64,000 nucleotides of DNA from CAIWHR01 sp963809965. GTDB lineage: Bacteria; Pseudomonadota; Gammaproteobacteria; Burkholderiales; Casimicrobiaceae. The stretch covers positions 58,888 to 122,887 of the forward strand of contig CAWELU010000013.1 in assembly GCA_963809965.1 (NCBI GenBank). The letters run 5' to 3'. Below the pieces are notes generated by a model. The model was not told the origin of the DNA and searched no databases. It was given only the letters and a program-made list of their open reading frames with translations. Shown here piece by piece: positions 38,539-47,506 of the stretch. Numbering within the stretch: the first letter of the stretch is position 1; each line of letters starts with the position of its first letter. The position numbers and the translations under genes were made by a program.

Positions 38539-38581
38539 CCATCAATGGGTGCGTTCGGCCATTATGGAGAGCTTTCCATAA
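38539..38581. repeat. Inverted dispersed repeat plus near-palindrome
   Basis: Inverted copy of the GGCCGAACGC repeat (38539-38560) directly followed by the near-palindrome TTATGGAGAGCTTTCCATAA (38562-38581). The same near-palindrome adjoins the same repeat at 60585-60628. Confidence 0.7.
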
Positions 38582-38938
38582 CGGCCGTTATGCGCAGTGC
38601 CCAGTTATGAATAGTTCGCCGGCAAATCCGTCGGTTTACCCCCCTAAACTGCGTTGAATATGGCCGGGGCGCTTCACATAATTTTCACGTCCTGAGCGGT
38701 GGAGCTCACGCGCTGACCGAGGGGCTCCACACTCGACGCTTGGTTCAAGCTACGTCTGAGTACCCGCGGCCAGCGATTCCGATGCTCCCCCGAATCTGCG
38801 GGTGGCGCTTCCAACCGCGTGCTCTGCAGGCATCGAAATTATGTGAAGCGACTTGGCACGGATCGCCCTTCCATGCATTGGCAACGCGACATCTTAACGC
38901 CTCGGACTGCACATAATTGGCAACTGTGCATAACGGCC
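38582..38938. repeat. Nested inverted-repeat element, short copy (357 bp)
   Basis: Nearly identical to 57562-57965 over its whole length, apart from a few substitutions and a 46-base internal deletion after CCCCGAAT. Outer ends GGCCGTTATGCGCAGT and, inverted, ACTGTGCATAACGGCC. Inner ends CGCTTCACATAATTTT and, inverted with one change, AAATTATGTGAAGCG. No gene inside; looks like a non-autonomous (MITE-like) mobile unit. Confidence 0.8.
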
Positions 38939-39067
38939 ACAACCGGTCGTTTAAGTCGTTCTGCAACGGTGCTGCTCACCGAACAACGCGACCGGCCGGA
39001 AGCGTCCGGTAAGCAGGGTGACACGCGCCCCTTCTTCTCCGATCAGATAGCCTCGGTGCCGCGCAAG

Positions 39068-39100
39068 GAAAACTGCCAAGCCTCTTGCGAAGCTTGGCAG
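39068..39100 (-). terminator. Minus-strand terminator of the original Cache gene
   Basis: Stem CTGCCAAGC (39073-39081) with GCTTGGCAG (39092-39100), nine perfect pairs. Reading the minus strand, the hairpin is followed by TTTTCC. It lies about 45 bases beyond the stop of the minus-strand Cache C-terminus at 39144 and shows that this gene originally ran on the minus strand. Confidence 0.78.
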
Positions 39101-39143
39101 CTACAGATACGACGAATCTGGCCCGCTCGTTACTACAGTTGCA

Positions 39144-39218
39144 TCACTTCTTGTAACCGACGTAATAGATCCCGATGACTTTGCCACCTGCGTCCTTCAT
39201 TGGCTCATAGCCCGTGAT
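39144..39218 (-). pseudogene. C-terminal end of a Cache domain, opposite to its body
   Basis: 24 codons and a stop: ITGYEPMKDAGGKVIGIYYV and GYKK. This is the final strand-turn-strand of single Cache/dCache sensor domains, which normally follows GEVTILGTPY. That preceding part is present 466 bases away but on the plus strand (ends at 39684). No start of its own. Confidence 0.75.
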
Positions 39219-39225
39219 GCTACTC

Positions 39226-39786
39226 ATGAATAGAACGAGTTTTCTTGTCGGTATCTTGGCTACCGGTTGCTTCATCGCTACGTCCATCCTGATACCGACC
39301 ATTGCAAACGCGCAAGCGGACCCACGAGTTGCGAATTCAATGGCAAGCCTAAAGGCTATGGCTGCGAAGTTAGGGGCGCCTAAGCTCGAAGGAAAGGAGG
39401 CTGTCGGCGGCAAAGATGCTCCTGCTCTGTATTTCGGCTCCACCAAGATCAACAATAATTTCGACGTCGTCGACGCAGTCAGCAAGGAAGATGGTAAAGG
39501 GATGACAGCGACGTTCTTTGTGGCGAACGGAGACGAATACATTCGTGTTTCTACCAGTGTGCTGAAGCCTGACGGCAGTGGGCGGGCGATCGGAACCATT
39601 CTGGATCCCGCCGGCAAAGCCATTGCCGAAATCAAACAAGGTAAGCCCTTCTATGGCGAGGTGACGATTCTTGGCACGCCGTACGTTCATGGTGTCCGAA
39701 TGAATGCGGACATTGCGGTATCTATGGCGGATCATGGGGCGGGAAGCGCCCGTGCTACATCAACCCTAGGATTTCGGGACCCTTAA
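39226..39786 (+). CDS. Cache-domain sensor-like secreted protein with replaced C-terminus
   Basis: 186 residues. Signal peptide MNRTSFLVGILATGCFIATS to ANAQA. Then a Cache-type extracytoplasmic sensor domain: VVDAVSKEDGKGMTATFFVA, EYIRVSTSVLKPDGSGRAIG, ILDPAGKAIAEIKQGKPFYG and EVTILGTPY. Domains of this type sense small ligands for chemoreceptors and kinases, here as a stand-alone periplasmic protein. After TPY (39684) the sequence is no longer Cache-like; the natural ending lies inverted just upstream (39144-39218). No good ribosome binding site is seen in the present orientation, so it is probably not expressed normally. Confidence 0.65.
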   Translation: MNRTSFLVGILATGCFIATSILIPTIANAQADPRVANSMASLKAMAAKLGAPKLEGKEAVGGKDAPALYFGSTKINNNFDVVDAVSKEDGKGMTATFFVANGDEYIRVSTSVLKPDGSGRAIGTILDPAGKAIAEIKQGKPFYGEVTILGTPYVHGVRMNADIAVSMADHGAGSARATSTLGFRDP

Positions 39787-39819
39787 CGTGGTCGAGCAGT
39801 AGCGGTGCTCCGTACCGAG

Positions 39820-42800
39820 CTACTGAACGAGTTGCTTCGCAAACGGCTCCGCGTAGCCCGTCGCACCCATTTCGGCGAAGAGACGTTGCGCCAGCGTAAG
39901 CGCATTGCGTGCCGACGCTCGCATCACCTCGCAGACGGTCCAATTCCGCGCGCTCGACGAGCGCGCGCGGCCGCCAGTACGCGGCACCCGTCTCTTCCAC
40001 CAATCGGTCGACCTCGTCGAGCAGGCCGGAGATCTGGACAGCGGCACTGAGACCGCTCCGATGACGCAGGCAACGGGCCAGGACGACCAAAGCGTGGCAT
40101 CGGTGGGCCAAGGCACCTCGCGTTTCTGCCAACTCGGCCGCCTCCGTCGCCGACTCGACGGCTCGCTCGACCTCGCCAGCGCCAAGGAGCGCCTCGGCAT
40201 AATCGCAGAGGATAGTGAACTCAAAATCACGCGCAACACGCTTGGTTCGACTGACGCGCAGCGCCGCTTCGGCCGCGGTCATCGCTGCTGACCAATCCCC
40301 ATTGCACTTGCCGGCCGCCACGATGGCACCCTGCCCGCACACAAGTGCCTGTGGACTGCCGCTGCGCTCGGCAGCTTCCAGACTCATGCGTGCCGCGTCG
40401 GCGCCCGCTGGCCCGGACTCCCCAGCCGCATCGAAAACCATCGTCTGACCATAATGCGCCCAGCAGAGGCTCTCGTCGGGTCCTCGTACGAGAGCGATTT
40501 CTACGCCGCGCTCCGCACTTTCGCGCGCCTCGCGAAGACGCCCCAGTTCGATAAGCACCATTGTGCCGAGCATGTGACTCATGAAATAGGGGCTGAAACC
40601 ACAGATATCGGCGCCCAACTCAACATCCCCACCGGTCATCACGACGATCTCTTCCGCGACGGCCAGCGCTTCCTGAAGTCGTCCCAAGCGGTACAACGAC
40701 CATAACCGGTCGGGCCGAACGGCGGCGCGGAGCGCGAGTTCGCCACAGCGCTCGGCAATGATCAAAGCCTCGCGCGTGACCCGCTCGTAACCCCTCAAGT
40801 CGCACGCGTTCTCGCGCAGCCCGGCATACGCTACCGTGAATGCCGCAAGCGAGCGCTGATCGCCGATTCGCTCCAGGAACCGGCGGCCCTGCTCGAAGAA
40901 CGCGGCTTCTTCCTCGTCCGAAGTCTCCGTCCGATACGCCAGAACGGGAAGCATGCGGAAGGCCTCGGCCTGTAGCGCGAGGTCGTCCGGCGCGCCGTCG
41001 TCACCAATCAGATCCGCGACCCGGCGCCAATGCGCGAACGCCTGGCCGTAGTCCCGGATGCCGATCCAGCGCGCCGCGCGTGCGTGCCAGCGCGCCGCCG
41101 TCGCCTTCTCTCCGGCCTCCTCCCAGTGATGGGCGATGAGGGCGGCCTCCTCGTCAAGCCGGTCCTCGCTGAGTCTCCTCGATGGTGCGTGCGACGCTCG
41201 CGTGCGTCTGCGCGCGTCGGTCCTTGAGTTGCGTGCGATACGCGACTTCATGGGTGAGCGGATGCTTGAAGCCGTACGCGACTTGGGGATACAGCGATTC
41301 CTCGTAGAGAAAGTCGCTCTCCCGAAGCACCCGCATCGCGGGCTGGTAGTCCGCGTCGGCGAGATTCGCGATGCGCTTGAGGATTCGCTCGGGCACCGAT
41401 TTGCCGATCACGGCGGCCTGTTGCAGCAGGCGCTTCTCGCGCGCGGGCAGGCGATCGATGCGCGCCGCGAGCACCGAATGCACGGTCTCCGGTAGCGTCA
41501 CGGCTGTCGCCGGGCGGCGCAGCCGATAGCTTCCCTTGGTGCCTTCCAGCGCGCCGGTCTCGACCAGGTCCTGGACGATTTCCTCGACAAAGAAAGGATT
41601 GCCGGCGGCCCGTTGATGGATCGGATCGGCAAGGTCGGTGACGCTTGCGTCGGAGCCCAGCAGGTCCGCCAGGAGTTCACGTACGGCGTCCCGCCCCAGC
41701 GGCACCAGTGGCAGCTGCTGGTACGACGAACTGGTCACCCAGTCCGCCTTGTACCCCGGCCGGAAGTTCACCACGATGAGGCCCCGGCAGGTGGCTTGCG
41801 CCTCGACCATCTGGGCGACGAAGGCGTCGCTGGCGGGGTCCAGCCACTGCAGGTCCTCCACCAGCAGGATGGCCGGGAGCGGTCGCTCGCCTTCGGCGCG
41901 CACGATGGCGCGAGTGGCCGCGTAGGCACGTTGCTGGAGAACCTCGGGATCGGTGGGCGGCAGCGGTCGTTCGGGATCGGGCACGCCGAGCATGTCGAAA
42001 AAGATCGGCAAGTCGTCGCGCAAGCTCTCGTCCAGCGTTAGCAACACGCCGGCGATCTTCTCGCGCGCAGCGAGGTCGGTGTCGATATCCTCGATGCCGA
42101 AGAAACTGCGGAAGAGCTCGAGCATCGGCAACAGCGGGATACGTGCTCCGTGCGCCACACCGCGGGCTTCGAAAACGGGGATGCCGCGGGCACGGCAGCG
42201 CTCCAGGAACTCGAAGCACAGGCGGCTCTTCCCAGTACCGGCCACCGCCACGATGCCCACTGTCTGCCCGTTGCCGGCGTTGGCGCGCTCGAGCGCAGAC
42301 TCCAGCGTGGCCAGCTCCGCCGCACGTCCGACGAATTTCGATAGGCCCCGCGCACGCGAGAGCTCGAAGTGGGTACGCGCTGCCCCCGGCCCTTCCAGTG
42401 CAAAGACCTCCAGCGGCTCGTGACTCCCCTTGATCGCCAACGCGCCCAGTGGGCGGAGCGCGAAGTAGCCTTCGACCAGCCGCGCCGTGTGTGGCGTCAC
42501 GTAGACCGCTCCAGGCTCGGCAAGCTGCTCCATGCGCTGGGCCAGCCCGACCGTGTGGCCGAGCGCCGTGTAGTCCATCTGCAAATCATCGCCGATCTTG
42601 CCTACCACCACGTCGCCGGAGTTGAGGCCCATCCGCGTCGAAAAGCTCAGGCCTCGGGTTCGGCGCAGGTCAGCGGCATACGCGCTCAACTGCTCGCGCA
42701 AGTAGAGTGCGGCGTGGCAGGCGCGCTGCGCGTGGTCCTCATGCGCAATCGGAGCACCGAACAGCGCCATGATCCCGTCGCCGGTGTACTGGTTGACGGT

Positions 42801-43235
42801 TCCCTCGAAGCGGTGCACCCCGTCCGCCAGCAGCTGGAAGAAGCGCTCGAGGATTGCGTGCCATTCCTCGGGTCCGAGTTGCTCCGCCAGGTCCATCGAG
42901 CCCTTCACGTCGACGAACAGCACCGTTACCTGCTTGCGTTCGCCTTCGAGCGCGGACTTCGACTGGAGGATCTTGTCGGCGAGGTGCTTGGGAATGTCGG
43001 TCCGCGGGTGGGCCGGCACGGGCGCGGTATTGGCTGGTCCGATGGGGACGGTCCCCACACGAAGCGCGGCGATCGCGTTGAGCAGCCTTCGGCGATGCCC
43101 GACCGAGGTGACACCAAGTTTCTCGAGGTCGTCGCCAGTCAAAGACGGGAGGACCGCGCCATCGATGTCGTTGTCGCGGAACGCAGGGGCATACCGCTCC
43201 AGGCCCAGGTCCTGCAGCCAAGCCGCGATGTCCAT
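39820..43235 (-). CDS. Adenylate/guanylate cyclase with SAM domain, AAA ATPase and TPR repeats (two frameshifts)
   Basis: About 1137 residues. Starts MDIAAWLQDLGLERYAPAF, a SAM domain (to about 65), with GGAGGGA upstream. Class III cyclase domain at about 100-290: VTVLFVDVKGSMDLAEQLGP (metal Asp) and NQYTGDGIMALFG. An AAA/STAND-type ATPase follows: Walker A VAVAGTGKSRL, in which the usual first Gly is Ala, and Walker B ILLVEDLQWLD. Then helical TPR-like repeats to FAKQLVQ. Single extra bases near 41180 (after TIEETQ) and near 39915 shift the frame; correcting both gives one continuous protein. A large regulator making cAMP or cGMP, widespread in proteobacteria and mycobacteria; the ligand is unknown. 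Confidence 0.87.
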
Positions 43236-43316
43236 CCCAAGTCCCTCCCCACCAGCCGTGGCAGCCTCGTAGTCAAGGGCCACCTGACGTCGAGTCTAAC
43301 GCAGTCGGGGCACCAG

Positions 43317-43501
43317 CAGGCCATTGATATCTGGCGCCAAGGCAGTGGGGGCGTTGGGAAGCCAAGTAACGTTTTCACCAACGGCAACAACGGGAGCTTC
43401 GCCTATACGATGACGTTGGGCGACCTGCCGCAGACACGGTGACGCAGACCAAATCGATCACCCGCCAGGTGTTCCGCACACCGAGAACGATGTGCCAGTA
43501 G
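43317..43501 (+). pseudogene. C-terminal remnant of a secreted beta-rich protein
   Basis: Reads AIDIWRQGSGGVG, VFTNGNNGSFAYTMTLGDLP, then after a one-base shift QTKSITRQVFRTPRTMCQ and stop. The NGxFxYT ... KxITRQVFxxP ... C ending is a recurring C-terminus of secreted proteins in betaproteobacteria. No start or signal peptide remains. Confidence 0.4.
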
Positions 43502-43864
43502 GCGGTCCTTCATTGATCACGCGGTGCTGATCATTGGAGCGCATGGTCGGGTCCCGTCCGTGGCCGGACTCGCAAGTGCTACGGCAACGGCCGCTTTTCG
43601 GAACGAGATGCAACGACAGGTTGTGGCCGGTGGCCGGCATTGATGCGATTCGACTGAGCGGCCGCGGATTAGCGCACGTCGGTCACCGATGCGCGAACGG
43701 CCCGGATCGCTCGCAGTGCCGCCGTTCGGGGCGGCAGAGCGTTTGACCGTGCCCGACCCGTTCCGGTCGTCCGGCGTTCTCGGAACCGGACACTCGCGCT
43801 TTTTGACGCCGACGTTCAGCGTTTTACATCCGAGGCTTGACCAGGCTTGCCCTGGCCAGTCCTC
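43502..43864. repeat. Intergenic repeat-bearing region
   Basis: No gene. GCAACGGCCGCTTTTCGG at 43568 and CTGAGCGGCCGCGGATTA at 43658 are members of the dispersed repeat family, here in a pair about 90 bases apart with a GGTGGCCGGCATTGATGCG segment between. Confidence 0.5.
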
Positions 43865-44668
43865 TCAATTGAAGGCCCGTGCGAGAAATCGTGCGATGAC
43901 ATCATTTACTGGTCCAGGATCAGTAACCGGACCCATGTGCCCAAGTTCTTCAAACTCCACAGCCTCAACTTGCGGCAACGTATTGAGTAGAAGTCTCGCG
44001 ACGCCACGAGCCGAAGGCGTCGAACGCTTGCCCGTCATGAAGAGGACCGGAATTCTTAGCTTACGGAATGCCTCCAGAGGCGTGCGTTCCGTGAGCAAAG
44101 CATGAGCCCACCTCCGCACATTCTTCACCGACGCGGCAATGGGTGGTTTGCGTTCATCCGGCGTGCGTTTCCAGGCTCCGGAGCCCATCCAATAGTCAAT
44201 GAACTGCTCGGCAGCCGCATCTTGGTTTCCTGCGTCAAGAGCAATGCTGGCGCTCGCTACCGCTTTGCGGATTCCCTCTGTCTCGTTCGGCGGAGGCTCC
44301 TCTGCGTCAAGCAACGAAAATAGCGTTGGCTCGTAAATAGCCATCGCCCGGACGCGACCGGGATTGGCCAAGGCAGCGATCAGTGCAACTGCCGCCCCGT
44401 ACGAATGCCCAACCATCGCCAGAGGCGCGCCGGCTCTGGTGAGAACCGGTTCAATCAGCGCGACCTCGTCTCGCAGACTGATGACTCGGTCCGAAGGCCA
44501 CTGAGGACTCTTGCCGGCGTCGTAGGAATCGGGAGCGAAGACGTGGAAGTTTGGCGCCAAGACATCCATTAGATCGCGCCACTGCACCGAGTTGCTTGCG
44601 TTCGCGTGCGTGCATACGACGCCTGGGCCGGTTCCGGCCTCACGGAAGAATGGCTCTAGATCACGCAT
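43865..44668 (-). CDS. Alpha/beta hydrolase
   Basis: 267 residues, MRDLEPFFREAGTGPGVVCT. The nucleophile elbow is GHSYG (VGHSYGAAVALIAALANP); the acid is probably the Asp/Glu after IPVLFMTGKRSTP; the catalytic His is in EELGHMGPVTDP near the C-terminus. Soluble single-domain hydrolase, perhaps an esterase; substrate unknown. Followed about 50 bases upstream by the DJ-1 family gene on the same strand. Confidence 0.85.
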   Translation of the reverse strand: MRDLEPFFREAGTGPGVVCTHANASNSVQWRDLMDVLAPNFHVFAPDSYDAGKSPQWPSDRVISLRDEVALIEPVLTRAGAPLAMVGHSYGAAVALIAALANPGRVRAMAIYEPTLFSLLDAEEPPPNETEGIRKAVASASIALDAGNQDAAAEQFIDYWMGSGAWKRTPDERKPPIAASVKNVRRWAHALLTERTPLEAFRKLRIPVLFMTGKRSTPSARGVARLLLNTLPQVEAVEFEELGHMGPVTDPGPVNDVIARFLARAFN

Positions 44669-44719
44669 GAAGAGGTCTTGGGATCAGCGATAAACTGCGA
44701 GTCCTATCGACTTTTCGTT

Positions 44720-45370
44720 CTACGCAGAGGCGCCTGTCATCGCTTGCTGCAATGCTGTGCGCGCAGCAGCGAGGGTCTGCTCGTCTGCCAGGTCAGGACG
44801 ACCCGTCCCATAGGGCGGCTGTGGCGCATACTCCATAATCAATTCGATCAGTCGTCCAGTGCTCTCGCCGGCCCAGTGCCCTGCCACTCTGAGACCGAAG
44901 TCGATCCCTGCTGTGATTCCAGCCCCAGTGAGTCGATTGCGGTCGATGCAGACGCGCTCGTTGCTCGGTTCAGCGCCGAATTGATTCAAGGCGTCCCGGG
45001 CTCCCCAGTGCACGGAAGCACGGTAGCCTCGAAGGAGGCCAGCAGCTCCCAGCAGTAGCGAGCCCGTGCAGACGCTACACACCCAGCGCGCTCGCGATCC
45101 GCGGTCCGCCAGAAACGCGATTGCCACGGCATCGCCCAGTAGGTCCAAGGTTGGCTTCGCTCCCCCGCCCACGAAAAGAACGTCTGGATCACTCCAAGCA
45201 TCTTCGAAACCGTTGGTAGCTTGTACACTGAGGCCGCAGTCGGTGGGCACTGGACCAGGCCGGTGCCAAGCGTACTGAACTTCATACCCGGGCAAGAAAC
45301 TCCATGCCTGCACGGGGCCGACTACATCCAGCAGTGTCATACCAGGATATACCAGGGCCAACACCTTCAT
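44720..45370 (-). CDS. DJ-1/PfpI family protein (isonitrile hydratase-like)
   Basis: 216 residues from ATG at 45368-45370, with AAAGGAGAG upstream. The nucleophilic Cys lies in WVCSVCTGSLLLGAAGLLRG, followed by YRASVHWGARDAL (the usual T-x-H-W or S-x-H-W). VVGPVQAWSFLPGYEV is typical of the InhA-type subgroup, and the AraC-type DNA-binding tail is absent. Could be an isonitrile hydratase or a glyoxalase/deglycase; activity not decidable. Same strand as the downstream hydrolase, possibly co-transcribed. Confidence 0.85.
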   Translation of the reverse strand: MKVLALVYPGMTLLDVVGPVQAWSFLPGYEVQYAWHRPGPVPTDCGLSVQATNGFEDAWSDPDVLFVGGGAKPTLDLLGDAVAIAFLADRGSRARWVCSVCTGSLLLGAAGLLRGYRASVHWGARDALNQFGAEPSNERVCIDRNRLTGAGITAGIDFGLRVAGHWAGESTGRLIELIMEYAPQPPYGTGRPDLADEQTLAAARTALQQAMTGASA

Positions 45371-45511
45371 AGCGCTCTCCTTTTTAGTCACCAATTCCGA
45401 ACAACGCGCCTCCCGAGGCCAACGCTCAGAGAGGTCGATCTTTCAGAACGCGCATCCGCAAATAGTTTTCACACAGCCTCGGCAAGGCTGCGACCGACCT
45501 CGACTCCACGA

Positions 45512-46492
45512 TCACTGAATCAACTCGTCCGCGCGCTGCAGCAGCGATGGCGGGAAGGTGATGCCGAGCACCTTTGCGGTCTTCAGGTTGACCACTAGCT
45601 CAAACTTGGTTGGCTGCTCCACCGGAATATCGGCGGGCTTCGCGCCCTTAAGAATTTTGTCGACGAAGCTGGCCGCGGTGCGCCAATGCCACGCGTTGGA
45701 CGAAAGATAGGACATCAAACCGCCGGCAGCGACAAACTCGCGACCGCCGAAACTGGAGGGCACCTGGGAGCGAAGCGTCAGCTCGATGATGCGGACACGG
45801 TGCCGAAAAAACATCGGGTCGTTCACGACGACGAGCGCGCCACCTTTTGTACGCGCGATGGCCCCATCCAGTTCTCCTTCCGCCGCAATGTCGATACGAT
45901 CGAGGCGTAGGCCAAGCGTCGTTGCGCGCGCCGACATCGCGTCAAAGAAGAATCCGTTAGCAGGGTTGGCGCTGCTCATCAGCACGCCAACCCTCTTGAG
46001 TTGCGGCACGGCAGCCGAGAGCAGCTCCACTTGTTTGGAAAGAACCTCTTCGCCCGCCGCCGAAGTGCCGGTCAGGTTGCCTCCTGGCCGGGCCAGGCTG
46101 GCCACGAATTTCGCGCCCATCGGGTCTCCGGCGTTGACCATGACGATGGGCAGACCGGGAGCACCTTCAACTGCCGCGCGGATGCTCGCCGTGCCGAATG
46201 CAAGGATCAGCGCCACCGGGAGCGCCTTGAGTTCGGCGGCGAGTTCGCGCTGGCGCTGAGGATTCAAACCCGCCCAGCGGATTTCGATCAAGAGGTTCTT
46301 TCCTTCGACCCAGCCCAGGTCCCGCAGACCCAGACGAAACTCTTCCAGGTCGATCCGGCCCCCCGGTGTCGGTTCGGTGTACGGAGCGAGCAATCCAATC
46401 CTGAAAACCTTGCCCGCCTGCTGTGCGCGAACCGCGAGCGGGTTGAGCAGGCATGTGCCGGCGACGAGGGTCACGAATGTCCGCCGGTCCAT
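45512..46492 (-). CDS. ABC transporter substrate-binding protein (pfam ABC_sub_bind type)
   Basis: 326 residues, MDRRTFVTLVAGTCLLNPLA, a twin-arginine-like signal peptide. The mature protein follows the family pattern: RIGLLAPYTEPTPGGRIDLE, FRLGLRDLGWVEGKNLLIEI, RWAGLNPQRQRELAAELKAL, NAGDPMGAKFVASLARPGGN, LTGTSAAGEEVLSKQVELL. These periplasmic proteins occur in large orphan families in betaproteobacteria; no permease or ATPase gene adjoins this one. Ligand unknown. Confidence 0.88.
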   Translation of the reverse strand: MDRRTFVTLVAGTCLLNPLAVRAQQAGKVFRIGLLAPYTEPTPGGRIDLEEFRLGLRDLGWVEGKNLLIEIRWAGLNPQRQRELAAELKALPVALILAFGTASIRAAVEGAPGLPIVMVNAGDPMGAKFVASLARPGGNLTGTSAAGEEVLSKQVELLSAAVPQLKRVGVLMSSANPANGFFFDAMSARATTLGLRLDRIDIAAEGELDGAIARTKGGALVVVNDPMFFRHRVRIIELTLRSQVPSSFGGREFVAAGGLMSYLSSNAWHWRTAASFVDKILKGAKPADIPVEQPTKFELVVNLKTAKVLGITFPPSLLQRADELIQ

Positions 46493-46755
46493 CACTGAAT
46501 CACCTCGTCGACGCATGGAAGTCCCATCATAGTACGTCTTCCCATGTAGTTTCATGCTCGACGACGGATGACTGCTTTCGGGATATTTTCGCGTCGCTGC
46601 CGAGTGTCTCCAGTTGGCCAGTGAGAGACTCACGCCGTGCCGATTCGGGCGGCCGATGAGGATCGTCGAGCCGCCATTCAGCGCGGAGGATCGGGCGGCG
46701 GTGCCCGACCCTGACCTGCCTTTGCGCCTTGCAAGAACCGGACGTTCAGCCGCGA

Positions 46756-47258
46756 TCAACTCACCACGTTCGGCCAATGAATCACCTCATCGCGCAGCAG
46801 CAGCGACTGCGGGATCGTGAGGCCGAGCGCATTGCGGTCTTCAGATTGATCACCAGCTCGAACTTCGTTGGCCGCTCCACCGGGAGATCGCCGGCCTTCG
46901 CGCCCTTGAAAATTCGGTCCAGATGGAACCATGCACGGCGAGCGGCGATTTCTCGGCGATATCCTTCGCAATATCCATCACGTAATCGAGCATCGCTTCG
47001 CGCGTCGGAAACACCACGTTGACGAGACCAAGTTCCAGTGCCCTCTGCGCCGGTAGGCGGGGGTTCGTATAGCCAAGTTGGCACACCATGCCCTGCGGTA
47101 CTAGATGGCAGAGTCTGGGGAATGTGCCAAGGTCCGCGGTCATGCCGATATTGGATGACAAAGAACGCGTCGGTCATTGCATAACTGCAATCGCAGGCGC
47201 TGGCGAAATCAACTGCGCCGCCGACGGAGCCTCCTTGGATTGCCATCAACACCGGCAT
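46756..47258 (-). pseudogene. Chimeric relic: enoyl-CoA hydratase middle fused to substrate-binding protein tail
   Basis: From 47258: MPVLMAIQGGSVGGAVDFAS and ACDCSYAMTDAFFVI, then after a frameshift SNIGMTADLGTFPRLCHLVP and RALELGLVNVVFPTREAMLD, the central oxyanion-hole and active-site part of a crotonase. Near 46925 it switches to RIFKGAKAGDLPVERPTKFE and LVINLKTA, then, after another shift, ALGLTIPQSLLLRDEVIHWP and stop. The second part is homologous to the end of the intact substrate-binding protein at 45512. Clearly non-functional; the join records a past deletion or recombination. Confidence 0.78.
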
Positions 47259-47433
47259 ATAAACGAAAGAAAACGCGCTAAAACCCCGTCGAAAGCGACC
47301 TAATTTCGCGTCTTCGATCCGATGCGGGCATGCTCTCTCCTCGCCCCGCGCGCCGTTGGGAGCGCCTGCGTGGCCAAAAACGGCGTCGCAGATCATTTCG
47401 TTTTTGTTCGGATTGGCGATCGAATTTGACTGG

Positions 47434-47499
47434 TTGACATTCGCTTTGGTTCGCTTATAGGATTCGGCAGCATTGGAAGTGATGCCACTCCAAAGGAGG
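47434..47499 (+). promoter_or_regulatory. Promoter and ribosome binding site of the glycerol transporter operon
   Basis: -35 TTGACA at 47434-47439, 16-base spacer, -10 TATAGG at 47456-47461. Then AAAGGAGG at 47492-47499, seven bases before the ATG of the binding-protein gene. Confidence 0.7.
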
Positions 47500-47506
47500 A
47501 ACCGAG

